Positions 10,601 through 20,141 of a DNA stretch of 64,000 bases are shown one piece after another. A program made the translations under genes and the position numbers. The DNA is from CAXBBB01 sp963815505 (lineage in GTDB: Bacteria; Bacteroidota; Rhodothermia; Rhodothermales; BA12), in contig CAWFGU010000001.1 of assembly GCA_963815505.1 (NCBI GenBank), forward strand, positions 128,382 through 192,381, written 5' to 3'. Numbering within the stretch: position 1 is the stretch's first letter; the number at the start of each line of letters is the position of its first letter. The notes beneath the pieces were generated by a model, which worked only from the letters and a program-made list of their open reading frames with translations, did no database searches and was not told the origin of the DNA.

Positions 10601-12254
10601 CAGGAGCAACTGACATTGTCGCGCCGCTCGCTGATGTAGGTGGCGGCTTCCGCAAGGCCTTATCGACGCAGCGCAACTTCGGCACAACGTACCAACTCCG
10701 CGATCTGCCGCCCGGCACGTACTACTGGGGCGTGCAGACGGTCTACGGCTCGCTGTCCAGCCCCTTTGCATCGGGTTCGTTCGTCGTCCCCGAACCGGCG
10801 GTAACCGCTGCGCTATCGCTCGACGCGGTGACCAACGGGCAGCCCAACTTCGTCGTCCAACCCGGCGACCTGATCACGTTCGAGGTGAACGTCGGCAACG
10901 AAGGGCGTCCCCAGTTCGGACCGGTCGAGAACCTGGCGGGCGTCGGCCTCCAGATCCAGTTCGTGGACGCGGCCGTCGAGTTCGTCGGTGCTCAGGTCGA
11001 AAACGGATTTCTCGGATCGACCAATGAAGTCGTCACGTCGGTCAGTCAGGAAGAGGTCGACGGCGTGCAGGTCGTCGCGCTGGCCCTGTCGCGCACCGTC
11101 GATACGGGTGTCAGCGGGTCGGGTATTCTGGCGGCGGTCACCTTCCGCGTGCGCCCCGACTTCGAGAGCATGGGGGACGAACTCGTCGGCCTGTTGCCCT
11201 TCCGCATCGCAAACGTCCTCGCGTCTGGATCCGGACGGCGACCCAATCGAACTGACTCCGGTCGATGGGCTAGTCGGCTTCGCGCAACTCTTGGTGTGGC
11301 CCGGCGATACAGATGCCAGCGGGACCGTCGAGCCGAACGCGCAGGACCTGCTGCCCATCGGCACGCACTTCGGCAAGACCGGACCGGCGCGCACGGCAGC
11401 CAACCCGTTCGACTGGACCGGACAGCCCGCCGCGCCGTGGCCCTACGACGCCACGCCCGACGTTGCCCACGCCGACGCATCGGGCGATGGGGTCGTCGAC
11501 CAGAACGACGTACTCGCCATCGGTCTCAACTGGATGCGGACGCGCAACCAACCGCTGGGCAAGACGCAGCAGGTCGCCGATGCGACGTGCCCCGTCTCGC
11601 TCGATCTGGGAGCCGTCGCGGCCGGAGAACGCGTCGCGTTCAGCGCCGACCTAGCCGAAGCAGCACGTGGCGTGTCGTACGGCTTCGAGCTACCCACCGG
11701 ACTGCGCGTCGTCGACGTGATGCCGTTGGGCGCACTCGAATCAACCGAACCGCTGGCTTTCCACAAGCAGAGCGGCGACGAGCTAGGTATTGCGTTCGTG
11801 CGGACCGACGACGGCGAGTTGCCCCAGGGCGAACGCTTCACCGTCACGCTGGAAGCCGAATCCGCACTGTCGTCGGCGACGGTCACGCTGCCCTCGGCCC
11901 AGCGTACGTCCGACACCGGCCTCACCCTGCTCTGTGGCACTAAGCTGGCAACGTCGACAGTCGTCGCTAGCTGCCGACGACGCCCTGCCGACCGAGGTCG
12001 AACTGCGCAGCGCCGCTCCCAACCCGGCACGCGGCCTGACGCGCATCGGCTACGCCCTGCCGCGTGCCTCGGACGTACGGATCACGCTGTACGATGCGAC
12101 TGGACGACTCGTGCAAACGCTCGTCTCAGGCACACGCCCGGCGGGAACGCACGACGCCCGCCTCGACGCCTCCGAGTTGCCCAGCGGCCTCTATCTCTAC
12201 CGCATGGAAGCCGACGGCATCGTCCGCAGCGGACGCGTGACGGTTTTGAGGTAA
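7692..12254 (+). CDS. Secreted FG-GAP/VCBS protein with cohesin-like, dockerin-like and T9SS domains
   Basis: About 1520 aa from the ATG at 7692, with frame changes near 7750, 11225 and 11970. A signal peptide (LLPALIALLVAACIAPGA) leads to a long run of FG-GAP/VCBS repeats with calcium loops such as GDLDGDGNPE, GDPDGDGKPE, ADLDGDGIDE and DVDNDGHLD, so an integrin-like beta-propeller. An Fn3-like domain follows (TVTLDW-like strand, DLPPGTYYWGVQT). A cohesin-like domain comes next (VQPGDLITFEVNVGN to SGILAAVTFRV). Two dockerin-type loops (DTDASGTVEPNAQDL and DASGDGVVDQNDVLAIG) come next. The end is a type IX secretion sorting domain (AAPNPARG, LYDATGRLVQTL, LPSGLYLYRM). It is likely exported and attached to the cell surface. 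The ligand is unknown. Confidence 0.87.
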
Positions 12255-12304
12255 CGCCGTCCCACACGGACGGTCGGCTGTGGTGGTCCGGCCGTCCGAG
12301 CGCG

Positions 12305-12344
12305 ACGCCTCCGAGTGTGCCGACTGCGGTGTGCTCGGAGGCGT
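12305..12344. terminator. Hairpin between convergent genes
   Basis: An 11-bp perfect inverted repeat (12305-12315 with 12334-12344, ACGCCTCCGAG/CTCGGAGGCGT) has an 18-base loop. It lies between the ends of the FG-GAP gene (12254) and glpK (12352). There is no long T run. A bidirectional terminator role is inferred from position. Confidence 0.5.
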
Positions 12345-12351
12345 TCGGCGT

Positions 12352-13867
12352 TCAGGCGTCGGCGCTTTTGACCCACTCTCGGCTGCGGTCGACGGCTCGT
12401 GCCCACTCCTCTCGCAGCCGATTTGCCTGTGCGCGTGGCATCGTAGGCTCGAAACGCTGGTCACCTGAGGCGAACGCGTCCAGGTCGGAGTCCGTCCACA
12501 ACCCGACGGCGCAACCAGCGAGGTAGGCGGCTCCGCGTGCGGTCGTTTCTATGTCGGATGGGCGGATGACGGGGATGCCGAGTATGTCGGCCTGGAGTCT
12601 GCATCAGCAGGTCGTTGGCCGACGCGCCGCCGTCGACGCGCAGCTGAGTCAGCGGATGGCCCGTGTCGCCCTCAATGGCTTCCACCAGATCGGCCACCTG
12701 TAAGGCGACAGCCTCGAGCGTGGCCCTCGCGATGTGCGCTGCCGTCGTCCCCCGCGTCAGACCAATGAGGGTGCCCCTTGCCTCGGCGTCCCAATGCGGA
12801 GCGCCCAGACCAGCGAACGCAGGCACGAAGACCACACCGCCGCTGTCCGGTACCGACGCTGCCAGCGCCTCCACTTCGCGCGCCTCGCGGATCAGTCCCA
12901 GCCCGTCGCGCAGCCACTGCACGGCTGCCCCGGCGACGAAGACGCTGCCTTCGAGCGCGTACTCGGCCCTATCGTCGCCTAGCCGCCATCCGACTGTCGA
13001 GAGCAACCCATGATCTGATCTCGGCACATCCGCGCCGGTATGCGCAATCAGAAAGCACCCCGTTCCATACGTGCACTTCGCCATTCCGGGCCGGACGCAT
13101 CGCTGCCCGAACGTCGCCGCGTGCTGATCTCCGGCGATACCGGAGATGACGATGGGATGCGCGAACACGTCCGGATGCGTAACACCGATGCTGCCGGACG
13201 ACGACACGACGCGCGGCAGCAGGGTTCGGGGAATATCGAAGAGTGCGAGCAGGTCGTCGTCCCAGTCCATCGCGTGGACGTTGAAGAGCAGTGTCCGGCT
13301 CGCGTTGGTGACATCGGTGACGTGGAGCGCGTCGCGGTCGGCTCGCCCACCGGTCAGGTTCCAGACGAGCCAGGTGTCGACGGTCCCGAACGCCAGCTCG
13401 CCTCGCTCGGCCCGCCCCCTCGCCCCGCCGACGTGGTCGAGCAGCCACGCCAGTTTGGTAGCCGAGAAGTAGGGGTCGAGCAGCAGGCCGGTCCGCTCTC
13501 GGATCGTCGGCTCGTGTCCGTCGGCTCGTAGGCGCTCGCACAGGGGGGCCGTCCGGCGATCCTGCCAGACGATGGCGCGGTGCAGCGGCTCGCCCGTCGC
13601 CCGGTCCCAGAGCAGCGTGGTTTCGCGCTGGTTGGTGATGCCCATCGCGGACACGTCGCGCGCCGAGATGCGAGCACGCGCCATCGCTTCGTGGGCGGCT
13701 CCCAGCTGGTCGGCCCACAGGTCAGCCGGATCGTGCTCGACCCAGCCAGGCTGCGGAAAGTGCTGCGCTAGCGGCTGCTGCGCCGACGCGACGACGCGTC
13801 CGCCTGCCGAATAGACGACCGCGCGCGACGACGTAGTGCCCTGATCGAGTGCGAGAAGGTAGGACAT
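12352..13867 (-). CDS. glpK: Glycerol kinase
   Basis: About 504 aa, the normal length, from the ATG at 13865-13867. It converts glycerol and ATP to glycerol-3-phosphate in the cytoplasm. FGGY-family features: ALDQGTTSSRAVVY at the N-terminus, ITNQRETT, IVWQDRRT, FGTVDTWLVW, GIAGDQHAATFGQ, MAKCTYGTGCF, LEGSVFVAGAAVQWLRD, PAFAGLGAPHW and LRVDGGASANDLLMQ. The frame changes near 12605, just after that last motif. The conserved ending (LQADILGIPVIRP, TARGAAYLAG) resumes in the next frame and stops at 12352. A break in such a conserved gene is best explained as an indel error. No glycerol transporter or dehydrogenase lies nearby. Confidence 0.93.
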
Positions 13868-13911
13868 GACGAGAACGGTTGGGCGATCGCTCGAAGATCG
13901 CGCCGCTGCGT

Positions 13912-14454
13912 CTAATCGTCGAAGTCGAGTAGGTCGGCGCCGCGGACGCCAGCGAAGAGCCATGCGTCGACCGGCTCGCCCGTCAGCAAGATCGATACGT
14001 CGCCGCTGGTCTCGAGCGTCGCCGCGAGCACGTCGCTCAGTTGCCGCACACCGCCGCCCCGGAGTTTGGCCTGCAGATCGGAGTCCGTCATGCGAACGGC
14101 ATCGAGGTGCGCGCGGATCGGCACGCCGTGAGCGACGAGCAGCAGCGGGCTGGTCTCGAGCAGGCGCTCCACGCGCGGCGACACCATTCGCAGCCGCGAC
14201 ACCACGAACTGCAGGCCGAACAGCAGCGCGAAGGCCAGCGCCCCGACGAGGACGGGCGTATCGTCGCTCAGGATCGTGGTCGCGAGAATGGCACCCAGAG
14301 CGACCGTCGTCGCGAAGTCCATGCTCGACATCTTCGAAAAGCTACGCAGCCCCATCAGCCGCGTCAGCACGAGCAGCGCTGCGAACACGGCGGCAGCCGA
14401 CAGCGCGACGCGCGGCAGGAGGGTCAGCGTATCGGGAAGCAGCAGCGCATCCAT
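13912..14454 (-). CDS. DUF421 (YetF-like) membrane protein
   Basis: 180 aa. Three N-terminal membrane helices are followed by a soluble domain. RLMGLRSFSKMSSMDFATTVALGA matches the GkR.l..ls.fDf.v.ialG signature of DUF421 proteins in split form, and the soluble part (LLVAHGVPIRAHLDAVRMTDSDL) fits the YetF C-terminal domain. The biochemical role of the family is not established. The ATG directly follows the stop of the upstream gene (TAGATG), so the two are an operon. Confidence 0.82.
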   Translation of the reverse strand: MDALLLPDTLTLLPRVALSAAAVFAALLVLTRLMGLRSFSKMSSMDFATTVALGAILATTILSDDTPVLVGALAFALLFGLQFVVSRLRMVSPRVERLLETSPLLLVAHGVPIRAHLDAVRMTDSDLQAKLRGGGVRQLSDVLAATLETSGDVSILLTGEPVDAWLFAGVRGADLLDFDD

Positions 14455-14874
14455 CTACCGGATGACCTCCTGGCCTTTGCCGGACGGATCGATCACGTAG
14501 CAGCTCAGCAATCCTTGAGGATGATGCTCGACCGTCAGTACGAATGCGCACGACGGATCGTACGAAGAGATGATGTCGGTGAACCCGCCTGCAAGCAAGC
14601 CGAAGTCGCAGCGCTCGGTCGCCTGCTGCGCCGACATGTAGGTGTGCGGAAGCCCTGCGATTTCCTCGTCCGTGACGGCGTCGCGCACGACCTGCATCCA
14701 CTGCTCTCGGTCGACGTGCATCGTGCCCAACCCGTGCTCTCGATACGCTTTGCGTGCCTGATTGAAGATCGTCTCGACCTTCTGATGGACCTCTTGCATA
14801 AAAATGAGGTGGTGCGTCCAGCGCGCCTGTGCCATGTCGAGGCCGGGCGCATGGATTTCGAGTGATACGTCCAC
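14455..14874 (-). CDS. Uncharacterised protein, about 126-139 aa
   Basis: I do not recognise a family. The frame ends at 14455, directly abutting the DUF421 start. Possible starts are a GTG at 14874 (139 aa, opening VDVSLEIHAPGLD) and an ATG at 14835 (126 aa, MAQARWTHHLIFMQEVHQKV). The upstream 40 residues look like a first beta strand, so I prefer the GTG slightly. The protein is soluble: amphipathic helices in the first half, then GLLAGGFTDIISSYDPSCAF and a strand-rich end. It lies 158 bp downstream of the SigZ-like sigma factor on the same strand. Confidence 0.6.
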   Translation of the reverse strand: MDVSLEIHAPGLDMAQARWTHHLIFMQEVHQKVETIFNQARKAYREHGLGTMHVDREQWMQVVRDAVTDEEIAGLPHTYMSAQQATERCDFGLLAGGFTDIISSYDPSCAFVLTVEHHPQGLLSCYVIDPSGKGQEVIR

Positions 14875-15032
14875 AGAGCAGGAGTTGAATGCGAGGCGGC
14901 CAGACAAAGTAGCGCACACCCCGGACCGCCCGCTCCCCCCATTGGCGGCGAGTTGAATGCGAGTGGCAGCGATGCCAGGCGGTATCCCACTCAGTTTTCG
15001 AGCACCCATCGGAAAGGCACGCCCCTGTTCGC

Positions 15033-15621
15033 TCACTCGCACGTCTCGCAGCGCGGATGCCTTCGCTCGAACGAATCGGCGCATCCGTCCGGGCCGAAGT
15101 TCACGTCGCAGCATGCACGCAGTATCTCGCCTAGCATTACGCGCGCCCGTTGGATTCGCGACTTCGCACCGCTGAGCGACAGCCCCAGAGCGTCCGCGAC
15201 CTGCTGCTGCGACTGACCTTGAAAATCGGCGCGGATCAGCGGCTCGGCGTATTTCGGGGGCAGCAGGTGCGCCATCGGCAGCAACCACGACAGCACTTCC
15301 TCGTGGACGGAGTGGTCACCGTCGAAGTCGGACGCGTATGTCCGACGAGTGAACGTCTGCGGCAGGCTCCACATCGCTCGTCACCCATGCAGGTTCTCGG
15401 CTGCGGCTGCGGTAGAAATCGGCGACTGTGCGACGAGCGATAGAGAACACCCATGCCTCGACGCTGATTGCCTCGCCCAGACGGTCTGACGATTGATGGA
15501 CGCGAAGCAGCGCGTCCTGCGTCACGTCGTCCACCTCGGCGGATGGCACGCGGCGAGCGACAAAGGCGCGGATGCCGGTCGCAAACGAAAGCCAGTGGTC
15601 GGCGGAATCGGGAGCAGTCAT
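15033..15621 (-). CDS. SigZ-like ECF sigma factor with Cys-rich tail (one frame change)
   Basis: About 195 aa from the ATG at 15619-15621, with a frame change near 15337 in the region 2-4 linker. Region 2 is VDDVTQDALLRVHQS with SVEAWVFSIARRTVADFYRSR. Region 4 is LPPKYAEPLIRADFQGQSQQQVADALGLSLSGAKSRIQRAR. The C-terminus is a cysteine-rich extension with ACCDVNFGPDG followed by HPRCETCE, as in SigZ-type factors, and could bind metal or sense redox state (inference). No anti-sigma gene is adjacent. Confidence 0.82.
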
Positions 15622-15680
15622 GCAGCGGGGTTTGCCCTGTAGTCGCTCGTCGGCTGAGAAAGACGCAACCGACGCACATG

Positions 15681-15929
15681 CTACCGCCGCGAGCGGGCAA
15701 ACGGCGTCTCGAACAGGTCGACGGTCAACTCCTCGGCTCTTGCGTGCACGCGGGCCTGCGCGTCGGCGACGCCCTGGTTGTAGGCCAGCGGCGCGATGTC
15801 GGTCAGCACCCAGGCCAGCAGCCCGTCGACAGCAACCGTTCCGGCCCGAACGTCGAGTTCGTCCAACAGGTACGCCTGCAGAGCCGCGACGGCCTGCTCT
15901 CTCTCGGCAGGTGTCAGATCGATGGCCAT
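15681..15929 (-). CDS. DUF2164 family protein
   Basis: 82 aa from the ATG at 15927-15929. IDLTPAEREQAVAALQAYL and the late IAPLAYNQGVADAQ match the DUF2164 pattern (I.L....r......lq.Y, then iYNqgv.da). The family has no known function. The start overlaps the stop of the upstream membrane protein by one base (TAATG), so translation is coupled. Confidence 0.8.
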   Translation of the reverse strand: MAIDLTPAEREQAVAALQAYLLDELDVRAGTVAVDGLLAWVLTDIAPLAYNQGVADAQARVHARAEELTVDLFETPFARSRR

Positions 15930-16168
15930 TAGGGCGAGGGAGCAAGCGAGGCCGACACGTCGACCGGGGCGAGCTGAATGGTCTCGAACGGCATGTCGAC
16001 ACCCGTCTCGGTCAGCGCGGTGAATATGCCGAAGATCAGCAGCGCCACGACGACGACGACGACGACGACGTTGGAGAGCAGCGCCCTCAGTTCGCTGCCC
16101 GATCGCTCGGGGTCGAACCAGATGGACAGACGCATCCAGATGGCGGAGAGGAATTCGTTCATCTTCAT
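15929..16168 (-). CDS. Small single-pass membrane protein with poly-Val run
   Basis: 79 aa. A cytosolic amphipathic start (MKMNEFLSAIWMRLSIWFD) leads to one membrane helix containing eight consecutive valines, then ALLIFGIFTAL and a short tail. The valines are encoded by a CGA/GTC trinucleotide run at about 16049-16071. An ATG at 16162 is an alternative start. It is coupled to the DUF2164 gene. I recognise no family. Confidence 0.62.
   Translation of the reverse strand: MKMNEFLSAIWMRLSIWFDPERSGSELRALLSNVVVVVVVVALLIFGIFTALTETGVDMPFETIQLAPVDVSASLAPSP
16048..16071. repeat. Trinucleotide microsatellite (CGA)n
   Basis: About eight tandem copies of CGA on the plus strand, read as GTC (Val) codons in the minus-strand membrane protein. 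Copy-number change would lengthen or shorten the membrane helix by whole residues without breaking the frame. Confidence 0.8.
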
Positions 16169-16239
16169 GCAAGGGATGAAGCCCTCATCTACGCGCCCGT
16201 CTTCCTCGAGGAGAACACAGCCGACGCTCGCGATGCATG

Positions 16240-17193
16240 TCAGAACACGTCGCCACGGACGAGAAACCGGTCGTCGATCAGCAGCGGAATCGGCTCACCG
16301 CTCCACAGCAGGTCGGAAATCGGCACCTCTTCGTCGGATACGGACGGCGTGCAGGTGCAGGTGCGGCTCGGTCGTGTTGCCCGAGTTGCCAACGACTCCG
16401 ATGACCGTGTCCGTCGTCACCGAGTCACCCGGCACACGCGGACGCTACCACTCTGCAGGTGGGCGAGGAACAGGTACACGTCGCCCGAGCGCACGATCAC
16501 GAGGTTGCCTGCCGGTCCGCCGGGCTGCGACAGCGGCGGCACCAGATCCGGCATCGTGTCGACCGCAGCGACGACTCGCCCATCAGATCGGACTGTACAC
16601 CGGTTCGCCGTAGACGGCATAGTCGTCCAGGTCGGTCGGCAGTAGGCTCGACGCCCGCGCGCCCCATCCTCCGACTTTGCCGATGTCGAGCGCATACGTC
16701 TGCGGCGGAGCAGCCGCGCCATGGTAGTTCGTCGACGACGTGCGCCCACCGTGCCCGACGAGGTACCCGCCGCCCCGCAGCGGCGACGCGACGGCCATCG
16801 GCTCGCCTTCGAACTGCCGAGAGAGCAGCGCGCTCGTCGCCAGGAATCCGAAGAACGCGACGATCAGCACGCGCCCGCCGAGTCCAGCCCATGACAGCAG
16901 CCGAACGCGACAGGCACAGGCGTCGATTGAGTTGCTCCGGCCTCGCCAAAATGAGAACGCTGCTCCGCCCAGCCACAGCGCCACCACGACCCAGCGTAGA
17001 TGGACGCTCGCCAGCCCCCATCGCCCCGTCCACACCACCCAACCGACGTAGACCCCGACGAGCGCGACGCGAACGAGCCAGTCCGTTCGGCGGCGCTCGG
17101 CCGTAGCCACATCCAGCCGATCAGCAGCAGCGGCAGGGCAAGGGTGCGAATCAGTTCGACGACGAACGCGAAGAGGAGCAGATCTCGAGTCAT
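16240..17193 (-). CDS. Membrane-anchored M23 peptidase (four frame changes)
   Basis: About 317 aa when read from the ATG at 17191-17193 to the stop at 16240, through frame changes near 17090, 16590, 16435 and 16340. Four hydrophobic helices (LLLFAFVVELIRTLALPLLL, LVGVYVGWVVW, LRWVVVALWLGGAAF, LIVAFFGFLATSALL) precede a LytM domain. Zinc-site elements are NYHGAAAPPQTYALDIG and HLHLHAV, with GNLVIVRSGDVYLFLAHLQ and VIGVVGNSGNT between them. The conserved ends on both sides of each break argue for indels, but four breaks in 950 bp is the highest density in the window. A real pseudogene cannot be excluded. Confidence 0.65.
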
Positions 17194-17513
17194 GGCGGCA
17201 AACATAAGCTGGTCTGCCTGCAGCGGACAACGTAGCCAGCAGCGGTCTTCGCCCAACCGTCGCCTGTCGTCCGCAGCGTCTTCGCAGGTCCGGTTTGTAT
17301 TCTGATCGACTGTTGGGATAGAACGGCTCTGATGGAGCCGCCAAGTTGCAGCCAGACGAATGCGTTTGCGGATGTCGAGGAGGAAATCCTCTCGGCGGCG
17401 GATGTGAGAACTGGCCCCCCTGCGGCGAAAGCCGCGTGCCCGACTTCTCCATTCTACTCCGCCCGGCTCCGGCCTGGCACGCTAACTGTCCGCCCGCGCG
17501 GACCTGCTGCATC
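17194..17513. other. Divergent region and helicase leader
   Basis: This 320-bp gap lies between the M23 peptidase and the helicase. It contains one small hairpin (CGGCTC 17324-17329 with GAGCCG 17335-17340, 5-base loop) in what would be the helicase leader. I see no convincing small gene; an in-frame extension of the helicase upstream of 17514 is Cys/Pro-rich and unlike the family. A long structured leader would suit a cold-shock-type helicase, but that is inference. Confidence 0.45.
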
Positions 17514-19232
17514 GTGACGTTTACCGACTTCAATCTCCATCCCTCCATCCTCGAATCCGTCGTCCACCAGGGCTACGAGAAGCCGTCGCCCATCCAGGAG
17601 GCACTGATTCCGATCCTGATGGAAGGCCGCGACGCCATCGGCCAGGCCCGGACGGGAACCGGCAAAACCGCCGCCTTCGCCCTGCCGATGCTTCACCGCA
17701 TCGCCCAGACCGACGAGCGCCGCTTTATCCAGGCCCTCGTCCTCGCCCCGACGCGCGAACTCGCCACCCAAGTATCCGCTGCCATCTACACGTACGGCAA
17801 GCAGATCGATGTGCGCACGCTGCCGATCACCGGCGGCCAGCCCTACCCCAAGCAGATCAAGCGGCTCCGCCAGGGCGTCGACGTGGTCGTGGCAACGCCG
17901 GGCCGATTGGTCGACCTGCTCAACCAGGGCGCCGTCGATCTGTCCCAAGCGCACACCGTCGTGATCGACGAGGCCGACGAGATGTTCTCGATGGGCTTCG
18001 CGGATGACCTCGACGCGATCTTCGACCACCTCCCCGCCGAGCGCCAGACGGCTCTACTGTCGGCGACGATGGCTCCGGGCGTCAAGAAGCTGGCTCAGAA
18101 GCGGCTCAACAACCCTGAAGTCATTTCGGTGACGGACGGCGACCGGACCGCTTCCGACGTAGCGCAGAAGGGCTACATGGTCTACCACCGCGACAAGCTC
18201 GCCGCTCTGGTGCGCCTGATCGAAACCGAAGACGTGACGAGCGCGCTGGCGTTTGTCAAGACGCGCGCCGGAGCGTCCGAAGTGGCGTCGCTGCTGTCGG
18301 ACATGGGCTACGCCGCCGAGGAGATCTCGGGCGAACTCAGCCAGTCGGCTCGCACCGCCGTCCTCAACCGCTTCAAAAAGCAGCAAGTCCGCATCCTCGT
18401 CGCCACCGATGTGGCAGCGCGCGGGCTGGACATCGACCACGTTTCGCACGTGTTCAACGTCGACCTGCCGTTCGACCCCGAAGCCTATGTGCACCGCGTG
18501 GGCCGGACTGGACGCGCCGGACGCGACGGCACGGCGATGTCTCTGATCACGCCGTCTGATCGTGGCCTGCTCTCGCGTGTCGAACGCGCCGCCGGACGCA
18601 AGATCGAGATCGAGACGCTACCGTCCATCGAAGAAGTCGAACTGGCTCGCAACACGCGCTTCGCCGAAGAAATCGACGCCGCCTTTACCGACGCTACCGA
18701 CGCCGACCGCCGCTTGGTCACCGAGATGATCACCGCTGGTGCCGACCCGATGGACGTGGCAACAGCCGCGCTGACGCTGGCCCGCAAGAGCCGCAACGTC
18801 GCTGAACTGCTGCCCGTTCAGGTGCCCGGAAAAGGCAAGAACAAGAGCCGTAACAACGACCGTTTCGACCGAAATGACCGGAACGATCGCAATGATCGCG
18901 GCGGCAAGTGGAACAACAACGACCGCAACTCGGGCCGTGGCAGCAAGACCTACGAGAAAGGTGGCCGCGACTTCGACAAGGTGGACAGCCGCAGCCAAGA
19001 CTCCGGATTTGTCCGCTTGGTGGTCGATGCCGGGCACGACATCGGCATCCGTCCGGGCCAGATCGTGGGCGCCATCGCCAACGAAGCCAACATCCCGGGC
19101 CGCGCGCTGGGCAAGATCCAGATCCAGGACAACCGCACGTTCGTCGACGTGCCCGAGAACATGGTCGCCAAAGTGATGGACGCCGCGCCGTTCAAGTTTG
19201 GACGCAACGCCGTCCAGGTCGAGACCGCGTAA
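17514..19232 (+). CDS. deaD: DEAD-box ATP-dependent RNA helicase (DeaD/CsdA type)
   Basis: 572 aa from a GTG at 17514 (VTFTDFNLHPSIL). All helicase motifs are present in order: Q motif GYEKPSPIQ, ARTGTGKT, PTRELA, TPGR, VIDEADEMF, SAT, VATDVAARGLD and HRVGRTGRAG. An Arg/Asn/Asp-rich linker (repeats of NDRNDR) leads to a DbpA-type RNA-binding domain: FVRLVVDAGHDIGIRPGQIV, ANIPGRALGKIQI, FVDVPENMVAKVM. It unwinds structured RNA in ribosome assembly or mRNA turnover. A strong terminator follows. Confidence 0.95.
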   Translation: MTFTDFNLHPSILESVVHQGYEKPSPIQEALIPILMEGRDAIGQARTGTGKTAAFALPMLHRIAQTDERRFIQALVLAPTRELATQVSAAIYTYGKQIDVRTLPITGGQPYPKQIKRLRQGVDVVVATPGRLVDLLNQGAVDLSQAHTVVIDEADEMFSMGFADDLDAIFDHLPAERQTALLSATMAPGVKKLAQKRLNNPEVISVTDGDRTASDVAQKGYMVYHRDKLAALVRLIETEDVTSALAFVKTRAGASEVASLLSDMGYAAEEISGELSQSARTAVLNRFKKQQVRILVATDVAARGLDIDHVSHVFNVDLPFDPEAYVHRVGRTGRAGRDGTAMSLITPSDRGLLSRVERAAGRKIEIETLPSIEEVELARNTRFAEEIDAAFTDATDADRRLVTEMITAGADPMDVATAALTLARKSRNVAELLPVQVPGKGKNKSRNNDRFDRNDRNDRNDRGGKWNNNDRNSGRGSKTYEKGGRDFDKVDSRSQDSGFVRLVVDAGHDIGIRPGQIVGAIANEANIPGRALGKIQIQDNRTFVDVPENMVAKVMDAAPFKFGRNAVQVETA

Positions 19233-19256
19233 CGCAACGCACTCCGCGAACCTGAG

Positions 19257-19312
19257 AGGGGCGCGGGAGGTGACAGAGACTTCGGTCCCTGCTCCTCCCC
19301 GCCCCTTTTTCT
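19257..19312 (+). terminator. Rho-independent terminator after the helicase
   Basis: AGGGGCG (19257-19263) pairs with CGCCCCT (19300-19306), with further pairing of the inner GGGAGG and CCTCCC. A run of five T (19306-19310) follows. It sits 24 bp after the helicase stop and just before the next ATG. Confidence 0.82.
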
Positions 19313-20140
19313 ATGACTCCGATTTCGCACCGCCTATTCTTCGCCGCTGCGCTGACGCTCGGAATGGTCGCCTGTTCTGGTTCGCAGCCCGCCTCTACTT
19401 CGGTCGATACGGAGCCTCCTTCTACGGTCGTCGACGTGTGGCGCGGACTGGACGCATCGTACGCGCACATGCTCTCTCAGCAAGGTCAACCGTGCGAACT
19501 GGCCTTTGGCACGTGGTTTTTCGACTTCGGCGCACGTGGACTGGCGTGCCTGGCAAACGGCGTCGTCGACTCGCCCAGCATCGTCGCGCAGTCCGGCGGA
19601 GCGCATGTTCGCTTCGGGTCCGCACGTCGCCACGACGATGGAGATCCGCCTCGACCTGTCGAGCGACCGCGCGTTCGGTCACTACGACCCCGCATTCGTC
19701 GACTGGGTCGCCGAGAACGCGATTTTGGGAACGGACAATGCCGTCGCCCGAGCGCTCGTCCGGCCTGCCTACGTGATGCACGTTCAGCGCTTGGCGCGAA
19801 TCTACTGGCTCGCCCACGATGATCTGCATGCGGGTGGCGCGTCTGTCCCCGCACTGGCGGCCTACGCTGCCTTCCTCGACGGTGGGCCGATTCCGGACGG
19901 CATGGGCAGCTACGAAGGCGACGGGTTCTCGGTCTTCGCCTTTGCGGACCGCAGTGACACCCTTCTCCCCGCCGTCGACCTGATGTTGCCCAACGACTGG
20001 ACCGCGAAGTACGAAGCCAATACCGCCTACGGCTTCTGGCTCCGCCGCCGCGCCGACGGCACCGACGCACCGCTGGCACGACGCCCTGACGACGCTGCTC
20101 ACTGACGTACGACGCCGACTGGCTCGCGCGGCAAGGCTGA
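19313..20140 (+). CDS. Uncharacterised lipoprotein (several frame changes)
   Basis: About 270 aa. The signal peptide has the lipobox GMVAC. The N-terminal third is in one frame (VVDVWRGLDASYAHML, ELAFGTWFFDFGARG). The frame changes near 19600, and FASGPHVATTMEIRLDLSSD then runs to about 20070. Two further small changes bring in WHDALTTLLT and a final TYDADWLARQG that stops at 20138-20140, one base before the convergent cyclase stop. I recognise no family. The periodic sequence and Trp/Tyr content suggest a globular periplasmic protein. Confidence 0.6.
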
Positions 20141-20141
20141 G

